Shown here: positions 26,257 to 36,878 of the stretch, one piece after another
Layout of the letters: each line of letters starts with the position of its first letter
Position numbering within the stretch: position 1 is the stretch's first letter
Origin: Microbacterium sp. oral taxon 186 str. F0373
Lineage (GTDB): Bacteria > Actinomycetota > Actinomycetes > Actinomycetales > Microbacteriaceae
Direction: 5' to 3'
Assembly: GCF_000411455.1 (NCBI RefSeq)
Contig: NZ_KE150457.1
Coordinates: forward strand, 510,962-574,961
Length of the DNA stretch: 64,000 nucleotides
Notes under the pieces: model-generated
Told to the model about the DNA's origin: nothing
The model's input: only the letters and a program-made list of their open reading frames with translations
The model's database searches: none
Made by a program: the position numbers and the translations under genes

Positions 26257-26846
26257 CAGGAGGCGGCGATGCCGCGAGCTTCCAGCGCGGCCTGAATCCG
26301 GGCGTAGACCTCGTCCAGCGACCCGACGCCGTCGATCTGATCGACGATGCCCCGCTCGCGGTAGAGATCGAGGATCGGCGCGGTCTCGGACTCGTAGATG
26401 GCCAGACGCTTCGCGATCGACTCGGCGTTGTCGTCGGCACGGCCCTGCTCGGTCGCCCGCAGCGACAGCCGCTGGATGGACTCGTCGCGCGGCACGACCA
26501 ACTCGATCACCGCCGTGAGCGGCTCGCCCCGCTCATCGAGGAAGCCGTCGAGGTCGCCGACCTGGCCGAGGTTGCGCGGGTAGCCGTCCAGCAGGAAGCC
26601 GTTCGCGGCATCCGCCTGAGCGAGCCGGTCGCGGACGATCTCCCCCGTCAGGGTGTCCGGCACGAGGTCGCCGGCGTCGATGATCGCCTTGACCTTCAGG
26701 CCGAGCTCCGTGCCTTCCTTGACGTTGGCGCGGAACACGTCCCCCGTCGAGACAGCGGGAATGCCGAGGGCATCGGCGATGCGCACGCCCTGGGTGCCCT
26801 TGCCCGAGCCCTGCGGTCCGATGATGAGCAGTCGCGCAGCGGTCAT
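26256..26846 (-). CDS. adk: Adenylate kinase
   Basis: Interconverts ATP + AMP and 2 ADP. 196 aa, the short-LID type without the zinc domain. The P-loop is GPQGSGKG at residues 10-17, and FLLDGYPRN and LRATEQGRADDN are the AMP-site and LID motifs. It overlaps secY upstream and map downstream by four bases each, so the three are translationally coupled. Confidence 0.96.
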   Translation of the reverse strand: MTAARLLIIGPQGSGKGTQGVRIADALGIPAVSTGDVFRANVKEGTELGLKVKAIIDAGDLVPDTLTGEIVRDRLAQADAANGFLLDGYPRNLGQVGDLDGFLDERGEPLTAVIELVVPRDESIQRLSLRATEQGRADDNAESIAKRLAIYESETAPILDLYRERGIVDQIDGVGSLDEVYARIQAALEARGIAAS

Positions 26847-28180
26847 CGCAGCAGCCCTTCGTAGTGGCGCTGCTGCAGCTGGGCGTCGATCTGCTTGACC
26901 GTCTCCAGACCCACACCGACGATGATGAGGATCGACGCGCCGCCGAACGGGAAGTTCTGGTTAGCGCTGACGGTCGCGAGCGCCACCAGCGGCAGCAGCG
27001 CGATGAGGCCGAGGTAGATCGAGCCGGGCAGCGTGATGCGCGTCAGCACGTAGTCGAGGTACTCGGCCGTGGGACGACCGGCACGGATGCCGGGGATGAA
27101 CCCGCCGTACTTCTTCATGTTGTCGGCGACCTCGACGGGGTTGAAGGTGATCGCAACGTAGAAGTAGGTGAACCCGACGATGAGAAGGAAGTACAGCAGC
27201 ATGTAGAGCGGGTGATCGCCCTTGGTGAGGTACTGCTGGATCCAGGTCACCCAGCCCGGGATGTTGCCGTTGGCGTCCGGTGTCTGGTTGAACTGGGCGA
27301 TGAGAGCCGGGATGTACAGCAGCGACGAGGCGAAGATGACCGGAACGACGCCCGCCATGTTCACCTTGATCGGGATGTACGTGTTGGTGCCGCCCAGCGT
27401 GCGGCGACCGACCATGCGCTTCGCGTACTGCACCGGGATGCGTCGCTGCGACTGCTCGACGAAGACGACGAGGGCGACGACGACGATGCCGACGGCAAGC
27501 ACGAGGAGGAAGACCTCGAAACCGCGCGACGTGGCGATGGCCCACATGGCCGCCGGGAACTGCGCCGCGATCGAGGTGAAGATGAGGATGGACATGCCGT
27601 TGCCCACGCCACGCTCGGTGACGAGCTCGGCGAACCACATGATGAGGCCGGTGCCGGCGGTCAGCGTGATGATCATCAGCAGCTGGGCCCACCACACGTC
27701 GTTGGTGAGCAGCGCGTTGCACTCGGCGATGCCGGTCGTGCCGAAGAGCTGACCCGAGCGCGCCACGGTGACAAGTGTCGTGGACTGCAACAGCGCGAGG
27801 GCGATCGTGAGGTAGCGGGTGTACTGGGTCAGCCGCGCCTGGCCGGACTGGCCCTCCTTGTACAGCGCCTCGAAGTGCGGGATGACCACGCGCAGCAGCT
27901 GCACGATGATCGTCGCCGTGATGTAGGGCATGACGCCCAGGGCGAAGATCGACAACTGGAGCAGCGCACCGCCGGAGAAGAGGTTCACGAGCGAGAGGAG
28001 ACCCTCGCTCGCGGAGCCCGTCTGCTGGAGGCAGGATTGGACGTTCGGGAAGCTCACGAAGGGCGCCGGAACGTGCGCGCCAAGGCGATAGATGGCGATG
28101 ATCGCGAGGGTGAAGAAGATCTTCCGCCGGAGATCCGGGGTGCGGAAGACCCGCGCGATGGCGCTGACGGCGCTGAACAA
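26843..28180 (-). CDS. secY: Protein translocase subunit SecY
   Basis: Central channel of the Sec translocon, 445 aa, ten transmembrane helices. The start is TTG at 28180 (MFSAVSAIARVFRTPDLRRK). It is supported by CTGGAGGA just upstream and by the family's usual N-terminus; in-frame starts further upstream run into non-conserved sequence. Signature blocks such as GTGLIMWFAELVTERGVGNG are intact. The 3' end overlaps adk. A terminator-like stem separates it from rplO. Confidence 0.95.
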   Translation of the reverse strand: MFSAVSAIARVFRTPDLRRKIFFTLAIIAIYRLGAHVPAPFVSFPNVQSCLQQTGSASEGLLSLVNLFSGGALLQLSIFALGVMPYITATIIVQLLRVVIPHFEALYKEGQSGQARLTQYTRYLTIALALLQSTTLVTVARSGQLFGTTGIAECNALLTNDVWWAQLLMIITLTAGTGLIMWFAELVTERGVGNGMSILIFTSIAAQFPAAMWAIATSRGFEVFLLVLAVGIVVVALVVFVEQSQRRIPVQYAKRMVGRRTLGGTNTYIPIKVNMAGVVPVIFASSLLYIPALIAQFNQTPDANGNIPGWVTWIQQYLTKGDHPLYMLLYFLLIVGFTYFYVAITFNPVEVADNMKKYGGFIPGIRAGRPTAEYLDYVLTRITLPGSIYLGLIALLPLVALATVSANQNFPFGGASILIIVGVGLETVKQIDAQLQQRHYEGLLR

Positions 28181-28251
28181 GGGGATTTCCTCCAGAGAGC
28201 TGACCGGTGTCTCGATGCGGGTCCGAGGACACCGCTTCCAGAGTACGGCAA

Positions 28252-28281
28252 CAGGGGCCGGAGGCTCGCCTCCGGCCCCTG
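28252..28281 (-). terminator. Terminator-like hairpin between rplO and secY
   Basis: CAGGGGCCGGAGG (28252-28264) and CCTCCGGCCCCTG (28269-28281) form a 13-bp perfect stem with a 4-base loop, 9 bases past the rplO stop. No T-run follows. It may terminate or attenuate read-through into secY. Confidence 0.7.
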
Positions 28282-28289
28282 CCGTGGAA

Positions 28290-28877
28290 TTACTTGACCG
28301 AACCGCCCGCGGCGACGATCTTCTGCTCGGCCGAACCCGAGACCTTGTCGACGGCGACGGTGAGCTTGACCGAGATGTCGCCGGTGCCGAGCACCTTGAC
28401 CTTCTCGTTCTTGCGCACGGCGCCCTTGGCGACGAGGTCGCTGACGGTGACATCGCCACCGGCCGGGTACAGCTCAGCCAGCTTGTCGAGGTTGACCACC
28501 TGGTACTCGACGCGGAACGGGTTCTTGAACCCGCGCAGCTTCGGCGTACGCATGTGCAGCGGCATCTGGCCGCCCTCGAAGCCGACCTTCACCTGGTAGC
28601 GGGCCTTCGTACCCTTGGTGCCACGACCGGCGGTCTTGCCCTTCGAGCCCTCACCGCGACCGACACGGGTCTTCGCGGTGTTGGAGCCCGGGACCGGACG
28701 CAGGTGGTGGACCTTGAGCACACCGGGGCGCGACACCTCGGCATCCGCCTTCTTGGCGGGAGCCTTCTTCGCGGCCGGCTTCTCGGCGGTCTTCTTGGCA
28801 GCCGGCTTGACGGCGGCCTTCTTCTCGGTGTTCTTCACAGCGACCTCTTCGGTCGCCTTCTCAGCCTTCTCGGCCAT
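28290..28877 (-). CDS. rplO: 50S ribosomal protein L15 with long basic N-terminal extension
   Basis: Large-subunit assembly protein. The conserved L15 domain begins near residue 49 ([20 protein letters not shown]). It is preceded by an extension of about 48 residues made of Lys, Ala and Glu with repeated PAAKK/EKPAAKK units, giving 195 aa against about 145 in E. coli. The extension is histone-tail-like and probably disordered. The start overlaps the rpmD stop region (28877). Confidence 0.95.
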   Translation of the reverse strand: MAEKAEKATEEVAVKNTEKKAAVKPAAKKTAEKPAAKKAPAKKADAEVSRPGVLKVHHLRPVPGSNTAKTRVGRGEGSKGKTAGRGTKGTKARYQVKVGFEGGQMPLHMRTPKLRGFKNPFRVEYQVVNLDKLAELYPAGGDVTVSDLVAKGAVRKNEKVKVLGTGDISVKLTVAVDKVSGSAEQKIVAAGGSVK

Positions 28878-29062
28878 CAGTCGATCTCCTCAACCTTGAC
28901 GAGGTGGGCGACAGCCTTGACGTAGCCGCGCGTCTGCGCGTCGTCGGGACGGACGACCGAGTCGCCGATCCGCTTCAGGCCGAGCGAACGCAGCGTGTCA
29001 CGCTGGTTCTGCTTCTCGCTCACCTTGGACTTGACCTGGGTCACCTTGAGACGCGCGGCCAT
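28877..29062 (-). CDS. rpmD: 50S ribosomal protein L30
   Basis: 61 aa, full length, [20 protein letters not shown] start and the [14 protein letters not shown] core. Its start overlaps the rpsE stop (ATGA) and its stop touches rplO, the usual spc order. Confidence 0.96.
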   Translation of the reverse strand: MAARLKVTQVKSKVSEKQNQRDTLRSLGLKRIGDSVVRPDDAQTRGYVKAVAHLVKVEEID

Positions 29063-29742
29063 CAGGCACCTACCTTCGCAGCGGCCGCGGCGTCAGCCTC
29101 GGCACGGATCAGACGGGCCGGAGCCACCTGGTCGAAGTCGAGACCGCGACGAGCGGCGACCGCACGAGGCTCCTCGAGCTGCTTCAGCGCCTCGACGGTC
29201 GCGTGCACGATGTTGATCGTGTTCGACGAACCGAGCGACTTGGAGAGCACGTCGTGGATGCCGGCGCACTCGAGCACGGCGCGCACCGGACCACCGGCGA
29301 TAACACCGGTACCGGCGGCAGCCGGACGCAGGAGCACGACACCGGCAGCGGCCTCACCCTGCACCGGGTGCGGGATGGACGAGCCGGTGCGCGGCACACG
29401 GAAGAAGTTGCGCTTGGCCTCTTCGACACCCTTGGAGATGGCGAGGGGAACCTCACGCGCCTTGCCGTAGCCGACGCCGACGAGACCGTTACCATCGCCC
29501 ACGACGACGAGCGCCGTGAAGCTGAAGCGGCGACCGCCCTTGACGACCTTCGACACGCGGTTGATCGTCACGACGCGCTCGAGGAACTGGCTCTTCTCGG
29601 CGTCGCGCGAACCACGGTCGCGGTTGGGGTTGCGCTCGCGACCGCCACGACGGGGCTCGCGGGCCTCGCGCTCGACGGGAGCGGTGGCCGCAGCCTGCTC
29701 GGTCACTTCGTTCTCCACATTCTGAGTAGTTGCATCGCTCAC
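29062..29742 (-). CDS. rpsE: 30S ribosomal protein S5
   Basis: Decoding-fidelity protein, 226 aa. The first 45 residues are a Glu/Arg/Ala-rich extension. The conserved double-stranded-RNA-binding-like domain starts at [20 protein letters not shown], and the second domain follows ([18 protein letters not shown]). Longer than E. coli S5 (167 aa) at both ends. It overlaps rplR and rpmD. Confidence 0.96.
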   Translation of the reverse strand: MSDATTQNVENEVTEQAAATAPVEREAREPRRGGRERNPNRDRGSRDAEKSQFLERVVTINRVSKVVKGGRRFSFTALVVVGDGNGLVGVGYGKAREVPLAISKGVEEAKRNFFRVPRTGSSIPHPVQGEAAAGVVLLRPAAAGTGVIAGGPVRAVLECAGIHDVLSKSLGSSNTINIVHATVEALKQLEEPRAVAARRGLDFDQVAPARLIRAEADAAAAAKVGA

Positions 29743-30098
29743 AGGTTCAGACCTCCCTCGCGGGCGCCCTCGGCGATCGCTGCGACACGGCCCGCGTAGC
29801 GGTTGCCACCGCGGTCGAACACGACGTCCGAGAAGCCGGCCGCCTTGGCGCGTTCGGCGACGAGCTCGCCGACCTTGCGGGCCTTGGCGGTCTTGTCACC
29901 GTCGAACGTGCGCAGGTCCGACTCGAGAGTCGAGGCCGACGCGACGGTCACGCCCTTGCTGTCGTCCACGAGCTGGACGAAGACGTGGCGGGCCGAACGG
30001 GTGACGACAAGGCGCGGACGGGCCTCGGTGCCCACGACCTTCTTGCGAAGGCGCAGGTGACGACGCGAACGCGCGTCGCTCTTCGACTTGACAGCCAT
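29739..30098 (-). CDS. rplR: 50S ribosomal protein L18
   Basis: 5S-rRNA-binding protein of the central protuberance, 119 aa. Basic N-terminus ([20 protein letters not shown]) and conserved [20 protein letters not shown] end. Overlaps rpsE by four bases and lies 2 bases from rplF. Confidence 0.96.
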   Translation of the reverse strand: MAVKSKSDARSRRHLRLRKKVVGTEARPRLVVTRSARHVFVQLVDDSKGVTVASASTLESDLRTFDGDKTAKARKVGELVAERAKAAGFSDVVFDRGGNRYAGRVAAIAEGAREGGLNL

Positions 30099-30100
30099 GA

Positions 30101-30637
30101 TTACTTACCAGCCTTTCCGGCCTTGCGGCGAACGACCTCGCCCGCGTACCGCACACCCTTGCCCTTGTAGGGCTCGGGCTTGCGGATCTTGCGGATGTTC
30201 GCGGCGGCCTCACCGACGGCCTGCTTCGAGATGCCGCTGACGGTGAGCTTGTTGTTGCCCTCGACGGTCAGCGTGATGCCGGCCGGTGCTTCGACCAGCA
30301 CGGGGTGCGAGAAGCCGAGCGCGAACTCGACCGCCGTCCCCTTCTGCGCGACGCGGTAACCGGTGCCGACGACCTCGAGGCCCTTGGTGTAGCCCTGGGT
30401 GACGCCGATGATGTTGTTGTTGATCAGGGTGCGGGTCAGTCCGTGCAGCGAACGCGACTCGCGCTCGTCGTCGGGACGGGAGACCAGAACCTGGTTCTCC
30501 TCGACCTTGACCTCGATGGGCTTGGAGACGGAGAGCGCGAGCTCGCCCTTCGGGCCCGTGACCGTGACATCCTGGCCGTCGACCGAAACGGTCACGCCGG
30601 CGGGGATGTCGATGGGAAGACGTCCAATACGCGACAT
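30101..30637 (-). CDS. rplF: 50S ribosomal protein L6
   Basis: 178 aa, two similar RNA-binding domains, starting [20 protein letters not shown] and ending in the signature [16 protein letters not shown]. Binds near the sarcin-ricin loop. Confidence 0.97.
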   Translation of the reverse strand: MSRIGRLPIDIPAGVTVSVDGQDVTVTGPKGELALSVSKPIEVKVEENQVLVSRPDDERESRSLHGLTRTLINNNIIGVTQGYTKGLEVVGTGYRVAQKGTAVEFALGFSHPVLVEAPAGITLTVEGNNKLTVSGISKQAVGEAAANIRKIRKPEPYKGKGVRYAGEVVRRKAGKAGK

Positions 30638-30643
30638 GTCAGA

Positions 30644-31042
30644 TCACCACACGTAGGCGAGGACTTCCCCACCCACGCCCTTCTGCTCTGCCTGGCGGTC
30701 GGTGAGAAGACCGGAGGAGGTGGACAGGATCGCGACGCCCAGGCCGCCGAGGACCTTGGGGATCTCGGTCGAGCGTGCGTACACGCGCAGGCCGGGCTTC
30801 GAGACGCGCTTGATGCCGGCGATCGACCGCTCGCGGTTCGGGCCGTACTTCAGCGTGAGGGTGAGGGTCTGGCCGACACGAGCGTCGGAGACCTCCCAGC
30901 CGGAGATGTAGCCCTCCTGCTGGAGGATCTCGGCGATGTGGGTCTTGAGCTTCGAGCTCGGCAGCGACACGGAGTCGTGGTGCGCCGAGTTCGCGTTGCG
31001 CAGACGGGTCAGCATGTCAGCGACCGGGTCTGTCATCGTCAT
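30644..31042 (-). CDS. rpsH: 30S ribosomal protein S8
   Basis: 132 aa, central-domain 16S binder; start [21 protein letters not shown]-terminal [20 protein letters not shown]. The 87 bases between it and rplE hold only a small hairpin. The zinc-type S14 gene (rpsN) often found here is absent. Confidence 0.97.
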   Translation of the reverse strand: MTMTDPVADMLTRLRNANSAHHDSVSLPSSKLKTHIAEILQQEGYISGWEVSDARVGQTLTLTLKYGPNRERSIAGIKRVSKPGLRVYARSTEIPKVLGGLGVAILSTSSGLLTDRQAEQKGVGGEVLAYVW

Positions 31043-31129
31043 TTCTTGGTTTCCTTTGTTCAGCGGTTTCGGATGCCGTTACACGACAGCCGACCTTCTT
31101 GATGGACCGACCGGAGAGGTCGGGGGGTG

Positions 31130-31720
31130 TCAGGCCTGGTTCTCGTCCGTCTTGAACGGGAAGCCCAGCTGGCGCAGCAGCGACCGGCCCTCGTCATCCG
31201 TCTTCGCCGTGGTGACGATCGTGATGTCGAAGCCGCGGACGCGGTCGATCTTGTCCTGGTTGATCTCGTGGAAGACCGACTGCTCCTGCAGACCGAACGT
31301 GTAGTTGCCGTGACCGTCGAACTGCTTGGGCGACAGGCCGCGGAAGTCGCGGATACGCGGCAGGGCGAGGTTCACGAGACGGTCCAGGAACTCCCAAGCA
31401 CGGTCACCGCGGAGGGTGACGTGCGCACCGATGGCCTGGCCCTCGCGCAGCTTGAACTGCGCGATGGACTTGCGGGCCTTCGTGACGACCGGCTTCTGGC
31501 CGGTGATCTTGGTGAGGTCGTCGACCGCACCGTCGATCACCTTGGAGTCGCGAGCTGCCTCGCCGACACCGGTGTTCACGACGACCTTGACGATCCCGGG
31601 GATCTGCATGACGTTGGCGTAGCCGAACTCGTCCTGCAGGGCCTTCTTGATCTCGTCCTGGTACTTCTGCTTCAGGCGGGGCTGGATCTTGCCAGCCGCC
31701 GCGGCAGTGGTGCTGCTCAT
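31130..31720 (-). CDS. rplE: 50S ribosomal protein L5
   Basis: 5S-rRNA-binding protein contacting S13 and P-site tRNA, 196 aa. Core motifs [16 protein letters not shown] and [21 protein letters not shown] short Ala/Lys N-terminal extension precedes [14 protein letters not shown]. Confidence 0.97.
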   Translation of the reverse strand: MSSTTAAAAGKIQPRLKQKYQDEIKKALQDEFGYANVMQIPGIVKVVVNTGVGEAARDSKVIDGAVDDLTKITGQKPVVTKARKSIAQFKLREGQAIGAHVTLRGDRAWEFLDRLVNLALPRIRDFRGLSPKQFDGHGNYTFGLQEQSVFHEINQDKIDRVRGFDITIVTTAKTDDEGRSLLRQLGFPFKTDENQA

Positions 31721-31722
31721 GT

Positions 31723-32082
31723 TCAGAGGTCCTTGCCGCTCTTCTTCGCGTAGCGCACGCGGACGGTGCGCTTCACGCCATCCTTCGTCTGCTCCTCGAC
31801 ACGGTGACCGACCTTGGTCGGCTTCTTGGTCGAGGGGTCGACGAGGGCGACGTTGGAGATGTGGATCGGGGATTCCATCGTCTCGATGCCGCCCGTCCTG
31901 GTGCCGCGCTGGGACTGGCCCACGCGGTTGTGCTTCGTGACGTAGTTGACGCCCTCGACGATGACGCGGTTCTGCTCGACGAGAACGTCGAGGACCTTGC
32001 CCTGCTTGCCGCGGTCGCCGCCCTTGTCCTGCTTCTTGCCAGTGATGACCTGAACGAGGTCACCCTTCTTGATCTTGGCCAT
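31723..32082 (-). CDS. rplX: 50S ribosomal protein L24
   Basis: Assembly-initiating protein, 119 aa, with the KOW motif at the N-terminus ([20 protein letters not shown]). Slightly longer than E. coli L24 because of a basic C-terminus. Two bases from rplE. Confidence 0.96.
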   Translation of the reverse strand: MAKIKKGDLVQVITGKKQDKGGDRGKQGKVLDVLVEQNRVIVEGVNYVTKHNRVGQSQRGTRTGGIETMESPIHISNVALVDPSTKKPTKVGHRVEEQTKDGVKRTVRVRYAKKSGKDL

Positions 32083-32087
32083 GAGGG

Positions 32088-32456
32088 TCAGATCACCTCC
32101 GGTGCGAGCGACACGATCTTCATGAACTTCTTGTCACGAAGCTCACGACCGACCGGTCCGAAGATGCGGGTGCCGCGGGGCTCCCCGTCGTTCTTCAGGA
32201 TGACGGCGGCGTTCTCGTCGAACTTGATGTAGGAGCCGTCGGGACGACGGACCTCCTTCTTGGTACGGACGATGACGGCCTTGACCACATCGCCCTTCTT
32301 GACGTTGCCGCCGGGGATCGCGTCCTTGACGGTCGCGACGATGATGTCGCCGAGACCGGCATAACGGCGGTTGGAGCCGCCGAGCACACGGATCGTGAGC
32401 AGCTCCTTGGCGCCGGTGTTGTCGGCGACCTTGAGGCGGGACTCAGTCTGGATCAT
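32088..32456 (-). CDS. rplN: 50S ribosomal protein L14
   Basis: 122 aa, full length, [20 protein letters not shown] start. Subunit-interface protein and binding site of silencing factor RsfS in other bacteria. First gene of the spc set, 3 bases from rpsQ with no visible promoter between. Confidence 0.97.
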   Translation of the reverse strand: MIQTESRLKVADNTGAKELLTIRVLGGSNRRYAGLGDIIVATVKDAIPGGNVKKGDVVKAVIVRTKKEVRRPDGSYIKFDENAAVILKNDGEPRGTRIFGPVGRELRDKKFMKIVSLAPEVI

Positions 32457-32459
32457 TTC

Positions 32460-32825
32460 TTACTTCGCCTTCTCGAGGATCTCGACCAGGCGCCACCGCT
32501 TGGTGGCGCTGAGCGGCCGGGTCTCGTTGATCAGCACGAGGTCGCCGATGCCGGCGCTGTTCTGCTCGTCGTGGGCCTTGACCTTCGACGTGCGACGGAT
32601 GACCTTGCCGTACAGCGGGTGCTTCACGCGGTCCTCGACCTCGACGACGATCGTCTTGTCCATCTTGTCGCTGACGACGTAGCCACGACGCGACTTGCGG
32701 TAGCCACGGGCGTCCGCATCGCGCACGTCATGGGCAGCCGACTCGTGACCGGCAGCGGGCGCCTGAACGACGGCCTCGGCGGCCGGCGCCTTCTTGGCGG
32801 CCTTCTTCTCGGTGGTCTCAGCCAT
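32460..32825 (-). CDS. rpsQ: 30S ribosomal protein S17 with N-terminal extension
   Basis: 16S-binding OB-fold protein. The conserved part starts near residue 42 ([20 protein letters not shown]). The preceding ~40 residues are Ala/Lys/Glu-rich, giving 121 aa against 84 in E. coli. The ATG at 32825 overlaps the rpmC stop (ATGA); a GTG one codon earlier is also possible. Confidence 0.95.
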   Translation of the reverse strand: MAETTEKKAAKKAPAAEAVVQAPAAGHESAAHDVRDADARGYRKSRRGYVVSDKMDKTIVVEVEDRVKHPLYGKVIRRTSKVKAHDEQNSAGIGDLVLINETRPLSATKRWRLVEILEKAK

Positions 32826-33139
32826 CACTCGGCCTCTTCCTTCGTGGCCTCGGCAGCGTCATCCGCCTTCTTGGCCTTGGTCTTCTTCGCCTTGGACGCG
32901 ACCTCGACGGGGGCGGGCGTGGCACGGATGCCGAGCTCGCGCTCGCGGATCACGGTGTAGAGCCGCGCGATGTCGCGCTTGACGGCGCGGATGCGGCCGT
33001 GGCTCTCGAGCTGGCCGGTGGCCGACTGGAAGCGCAGGTTGAACAGCTCTTCCTTGGCCTTGCGCAGCTCTTCGACGAGGCGCTGGTCCTCGAACGTGTC
33101 CAGCTCGCTCGGAGCGAGCGTCTTGGTTCCGACGGCCAT
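32825..33139 (-). CDS. rpmC: 50S ribosomal protein L29
   Basis: 104 aa. The two-helix L29 core spans about residues 10-75 ([20 protein letters not shown], then [12 protein letters not shown]). A Lys/Ala/Glu tail of about 25 residues extends it. ATG at 33139 overlaps the rplP stop by one base, which rules out the longer upstream frame. Confidence 0.95.
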   Translation of the reverse strand: MAVGTKTLAPSELDTFEDQRLVEELRKAKEELFNLRFQSATGQLESHGRIRAVKRDIARLYTVIRERELGIRATPAPVEVASKAKKTKAKKADDAAEATKEEAE

Positions 33140-33558
33140 TACGCGTCGCCCTCCTCGCGCTTGATGATGCGTGCCTTCAGGGGCAGCTTGTGGATTGCAC
33201 GGGTGAGCGCCTCGCGAGCGAGCTGCTCGTTGACGCCCGCGACCTCGAACAGGACGCGACCCGGCTTGACGTTGGCGACCCACCACTCCGGCGAACCCTT
33301 ACCGGAACCCATGCGGGTTTCGGCCGGCTTCTTGGTCAGGGGACGGTCGGGGTAGATGTTGATCCACACCTTGCCGCCACGCTTGATGTGACGCGTCATC
33401 GCGATACGAGCGGACTCGATCTGACGGTTGGTCACATACGCGGGGGTGAGGGCCTGGATGCCGAACTCGCCGAAGGAGACCTTCGTGCCGCCGGTGGCCT
33501 GGCCCGCGCGACCCGGGTGGTGCTGCTTGCGGTACTTGACCTTACGGGGAATAAGCAT
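33139..33558 (-). CDS. rplP: 50S ribosomal protein L16
   Basis: 139 aa, [20 protein letters not shown] start, conserved [16 protein letters not shown]. Lies near the A site and helps place aminoacyl-tRNA. Start overlaps the rpsC stop by one base. Confidence 0.97.
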   Translation of the reverse strand: MLIPRKVKYRKQHHPGRAGQATGGTKVSFGEFGIQALTPAYVTNRQIESARIAMTRHIKRGGKVWINIYPDRPLTKKPAETRMGSGKGSPEWWVANVKPGRVLFEVAGVNEQLAREALTRAIHKLPLKARIIKREEGDA

Positions 33559-34319
33559 TATGCCGATGCTCCTTCTGCGACGGGCGCCTCGTTGCGGGGC
33601 GCGCGACGACGGTCGCCACCACGGTCGTCACGACCGCGGGGTGCCTTCGGCGCGTTGGCCTGCTCGCGAGCGAGCTCCTTGTTGGTGAGGTCGCCCTTGT
33701 AGATCCAGACCTTCACACCGATGCGGCCGAAGGTGGTCTTGGCCTCGTAGAAGCCGTAGTCGATGTTCGCGCGCAGCGTGTGCAGCGGCACACGACCCTC
33801 GCGGTAGAACTCCGAACGGCTCATCTCGGCGCCGCCGAGACGACCCGAGACCTGGATGCGGATGCCCTTGGCGCCGGCGCGCTGTGCGCCCTGCAGACCC
33901 TTGCGCATCGCGCGGCGGAAGGCCACGCGGGCGGAGAGCTGCTCGGCGATGCCCTGGGCGACCAGCTGGGCGTCGGCCTCGGGGTTCTTGACCTCGAGGA
34001 TGTTCAGCTGGATCTGCTTGCCCGTGAGCTTCTCGAGGTCGGCGCGGATGCGCTCGGCCTCGGCGCCGCGGCGGCCGATGACGATGCCGGGGCGGGCGGT
34101 GTGGATGTCGACGCGGACGCGATCACGCGTGCGCTCGATCTCGATGCCGCTCACGCCGGCGCGGTCCAGCTGCGTCTGCAGGAGCTTGCGGATCTTGACG
34201 TCCTCGGCCACGTAGTCGGCGTAACGCTGTCCCGGCTTCGTGGAGTCGGAGAACCAACGCGACACGTGGTCCGTGGTGATGCCGAGGCGGAAGCCGTACG
34301 GGTTGACCTTCTGTCCCAT
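33558..34319 (-). CDS. rpsC: 30S ribosomal protein S3
   Basis: 253 aa. KH domain at about 40-110 ([20 protein letters not shown] is the GxxG region) and the C-terminal S3 domain, followed by a basic/acidic tail with [14 protein letters not shown]. Forms the mRNA entry helicase with S4 and S5. One-base contact with rplV and rplP. Confidence 0.97.
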   Translation of the reverse strand: MGQKVNPYGFRLGITTDHVSRWFSDSTKPGQRYADYVAEDVKIRKLLQTQLDRAGVSGIEIERTRDRVRVDIHTARPGIVIGRRGAEAERIRADLEKLTGKQIQLNILEVKNPEADAQLVAQGIAEQLSARVAFRRAMRKGLQGAQRAGAKGIRIQVSGRLGGAEMSRSEFYREGRVPLHTLRANIDYGFYEAKTTFGRIGVKVWIYKGDLTNKELAREQANAPKAPRGRDDRGGDRRRAPRNEAPVAEGASA

Positions 34320-34717
34320 TACTTGCTCGCCTTCTTGTTCGTGGAGCCGGCCGCGGCCTCATCGACCTCGGGGGTCGCGAGCTCGACGGTGATGTGGCTC
34401 GTGCGCTTCTTGATCTGGAAGGCGCGGCCCTGTGCACGGGGCTGGAAACGCTTGAGCGTCGTGCCCTCGTCGACGTACGCGTTGCGCACGTACAGGTCCT
34501 GCTCGTCCAGGAACTCGCCGTCCTTGTCAGCCTTCACACGGGCGTTGGCGACCGCAGCGGCGACGAGCTTGTAGATCGGCTCGCTGGCACTCTGGGGCGC
34601 GAACTTCAGGATGGCCAGGGCCTCCTGAGCCTGCTTGCCCTTGATCAGCGCGACGACACGACGAGCCTTCTGAGGGGTCACGCGGATGTGCTTGACGCGT
34701 GCGATGGAATCCACCAT
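34319..34717 (-). CDS. rplV: 50S ribosomal protein L22
   Basis: 132 aa; its extended loop ([20 protein letters not shown]) lines the exit tunnel, and a short Lys-rich tail follows. No tunnel-loop deletion of the macrolide-resistance type is evident. 39 bases after rpsS. Confidence 0.97.
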   Translation of the reverse strand: MVDSIARVKHIRVTPQKARRVVALIKGKQAQEALAILKFAPQSASEPIYKLVAAAVANARVKADKDGEFLDEQDLYVRNAYVDEGTTLKRFQPRAQGRAFQIKKRTSHITVELATPEVDEAAAGSTNKKASK

Positions 34718-34756
34718 TTCTCTCCTCCTCTAGTCCTCTCTAGGAACGCCACCGCG

Positions 34757-35038
34757 TCAGCGGCGGCGACCCTTCTTGTCGTCCTTCTCGTGGCCGCGGA
34801 AGGTGCGGGTGGGCGCGAACTCGCCCAGCTTGTGACCGACCATGGTCTCGGACACGAACACGGGGATGTGCTTGCGTCCGTCGTGCACGGCGATGGTGTG
34901 TCCCAGCATGGCGGGGATGATCATCGAACGGCGCGACCAGGTCTTGATGACGTTCTTGGTGCCGGCATCGTTCTGCGAGACGACCTTGCGAAGCAGGTGC
35001 TCGTCGACGAAGGGGCCCTTCTTCAGGCTGCGAGGCAT
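34757..35038 (-). CDS. rpsS: 30S ribosomal protein S19
   Basis: 93 aa, [20 protein letters not shown] start; partner of S13 in the small-subunit head. Ends [16 protein letters not shown]. Confidence 0.97.
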   Translation of the reverse strand: MPRSLKKGPFVDEHLLRKVVSQNDAGTKNVIKTWSRRSMIIPAMLGHTIAVHDGRKHIPVFVSETMVGHKLGEFAPTRTFRGHEKDDKKGRRR

Positions 35039-35050
35039 CTTCCTCTACTC

Positions 35051-35890
35051 CTACTTGCGCTTCTTGCCGGCGTTGCGACGACGGACGATGTACTTGTCGC
35101 TTTCCTTGTTGGCGTGGCGGGTGCGACCCTCAGCCTGGCCCCAAGGAGAGACGGGGTGACGTCCACCGGACGTCTTGCCCTCACCACCACCGTGCGGGTG
35201 GTCGACCGGGTTCATCGCGACACCGCGGACGGTCGGGCGGATGCCCTTCCAGCGGTTGCGGCCGGCCTTGCCCCAGTTGATGTTCGACTGCTCGGCGTTG
35301 CCGACCTCGCCGATCGTGGCGCGGCAGCGCGCGTCGACGTTGCGGATCTCGCCCGACGGCAGACGAAGCTGCGCGTAGGGGCCGTCCTTGGCGACCAGGC
35401 GAACCGACGCACCGGCCGAACGCGCCATCTTCGCGCCGCCGCCGGGGCGGAGCTCGATCGCGTGGATCACGGTACCGGTGGGGATGTTCTTCAGCGGCAG
35501 GTTGTTGCCCGGCTTGATGTCAGCGCCCGCACCGGACTCGACGATGTCGCCCTGCTGCAGCTTGTTCGGAGCGAGGATGTAACGCTTCTCGCCGTCCACG
35601 TAGTGCAGCAGCGCGATGCGCGCGGTGCGGTTGGGGTCGTACTCGATGTGCGCGACCTTGGCGTTGACGCCGTCCTTGTCATTGCGACGGAAGTCGATGA
35701 CGCGGTACTGACGCTTGTGACCGCCACCGATGTGACGCGTGGTGATGCGCCCCTGGTTGTTGCGACCACCGGTCTTCGACAGCGGACGGAGCAGCGACTT
35801 CTCGGGCGTCGATCGCGTGATCTCGGCGAAGTCGGCCACCGACGAACCGCGGCGACCCGGGGTCGTGGGCTTGTACTTGCGAATAGCCAT
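35051..35890 (-). CDS. rplB: 50S ribosomal protein L2
   Basis: 279 aa, essential for peptidyl-transferase assembly. The conserved [20 protein letters not shown] block carrying the functionally important His is present, and the N-terminus is [20 protein letters not shown]. Longest primary 23S binder; between rplW and rpsS. Confidence 0.97.
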   Translation of the reverse strand: MAIRKYKPTTPGRRGSSVADFAEITRSTPEKSLLRPLSKTGGRNNQGRITTRHIGGGHKRQYRVIDFRRNDKDGVNAKVAHIEYDPNRTARIALLHYVDGEKRYILAPNKLQQGDIVESGAGADIKPGNNLPLKNIPTGTVIHAIELRPGGGAKMARSAGASVRLVAKDGPYAQLRLPSGEIRNVDARCRATIGEVGNAEQSNINWGKAGRNRWKGIRPTVRGVAMNPVDHPHGGGEGKTSGGRHPVSPWGQAEGRTRHANKESDKYIVRRRNAGKKRK

Positions 35891-35914
35891 GTTGGTTGTC
35901 CTCTATCCCAGCTG

Positions 35915-36217
35915 TCAGCCGACGGCCGTGAAGATGTCGATGGTGCCCGACTTGAGCGTGACGATGGCGCGCTTGGTGTCCTTGCGCTTGCCGGTGCCGA
36001 AGCGGGTGCGGCGGGACTTGCCCGCGCGGTTGAGCGTGTTGACCGCAGCGACCTTGACGCCGAAGATCTTCTCGATCGCGAGCTTGATCTCGGTCTTCGA
36101 GGAGCGCGGGTCCACCAGGAAGGTGTACTTGCCCTCGTCGATGAGCCCGTAGCTCTTCTCCGAGACGACCGGCTTCAGGATGATGTCGCGCGGGTCCTTG
36201 TTGACGGAGACGTTCAT
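35915..36217 (-). CDS. rplW: 50S ribosomal protein L23
   Basis: 100 aa tunnel-exit protein that docks SRP and trigger factor. Start [20 protein letters not shown]; the conserved [20 protein letters not shown] follows. Overlaps rplD by four bases. Confidence 0.96.
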   Translation of the reverse strand: MNVSVNKDPRDIILKPVVSEKSYGLIDEGKYTFLVDPRSSKTEIKLAIEKIFGVKVAAVNTLNRAGKSRRTRFGTGKRKDTKRAIVTLKSGTIDIFTAVG

Positions 36218-36876
36218 GCCGAGACCTCCTCGGTGGTGGCGCTCTTGGACGCGACGAACGCGTCGTAGGCGGCCTTGGTGAAGACGATGTCGTCGGAGAC
36301 GAGCACGTCGTAGGCGTTCAGCTGGTCGAAGCTGAGGACGTGGACGTACGCGAGGTTGCGCACGCTCTTGACCGCCAGCTCGTCACCGCGCTCGATGACG
36401 ACCAGGACGTTCTTGGTCGGAGCGAGCTCGGCGAGGACGGCCGCAGCGGCCTTGGTCGACGGGGCGCCCTCGATGCCGAAGGAGTCCACCACGTGCAGAC
36501 GACCACCGCGAGCACGGTCGCTCAGCGCGCCCAGGAGGGCGGCGGCGATCATCTTCTTGGGGGTGCGCTGCGAGTAGTCGCGCGGCTTCGGACCGTGGAC
36601 GATGCCACCACCGGTCATGTGCGGCGCGCGGATGGAGCCCTGACGGGCGTTACCCGTGCCCTTCTGCTTGAAGGGCTTGCGGCCGGCACCGGAGACCTCG
36701 CCACGACGCTTGGTCGAGTGCGTGCCCTGGCGAGCCGCCGCGAGCTGCGCGACGACGACCTGGTGGATCAGCGGGATGTTCGTCTTGACGTCGAACAGCG
36801 CAGCGGGAAGGGCGACCGAGCCGGCCTTCTTGCCACTGGGGCTGTGGACGTCGAGCGCGAGAGTCGAGTCAGCCAT
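36214..36876 (-). CDS. rplD: 50S ribosomal protein L4
   Basis: 220 aa, globular domain plus the tunnel loop ([20 protein letters not shown]). In E. coli L4 represses the S10 operon through its leader; whether that holds here is unknown. Two bases after rplC. Confidence 0.96.
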   Translation of the reverse strand: MADSTLALDVHSPSGKKAGSVALPAALFDVKTNIPLIHQVVVAQLAAARQGTHSTKRRGEVSGAGRKPFKQKGTGNARQGSIRAPHMTGGGIVHGPKPRDYSQRTPKKMIAAALLGALSDRARGGRLHVVDSFGIEGAPSTKAAAAVLAELAPTKNVLVVIERGDELAVKSVRNLAYVHVLSFDQLNAYDVLVSDDIVFTKAAYDAFVASKSATTEEVSA

Positions 36877-36878
36877 GA

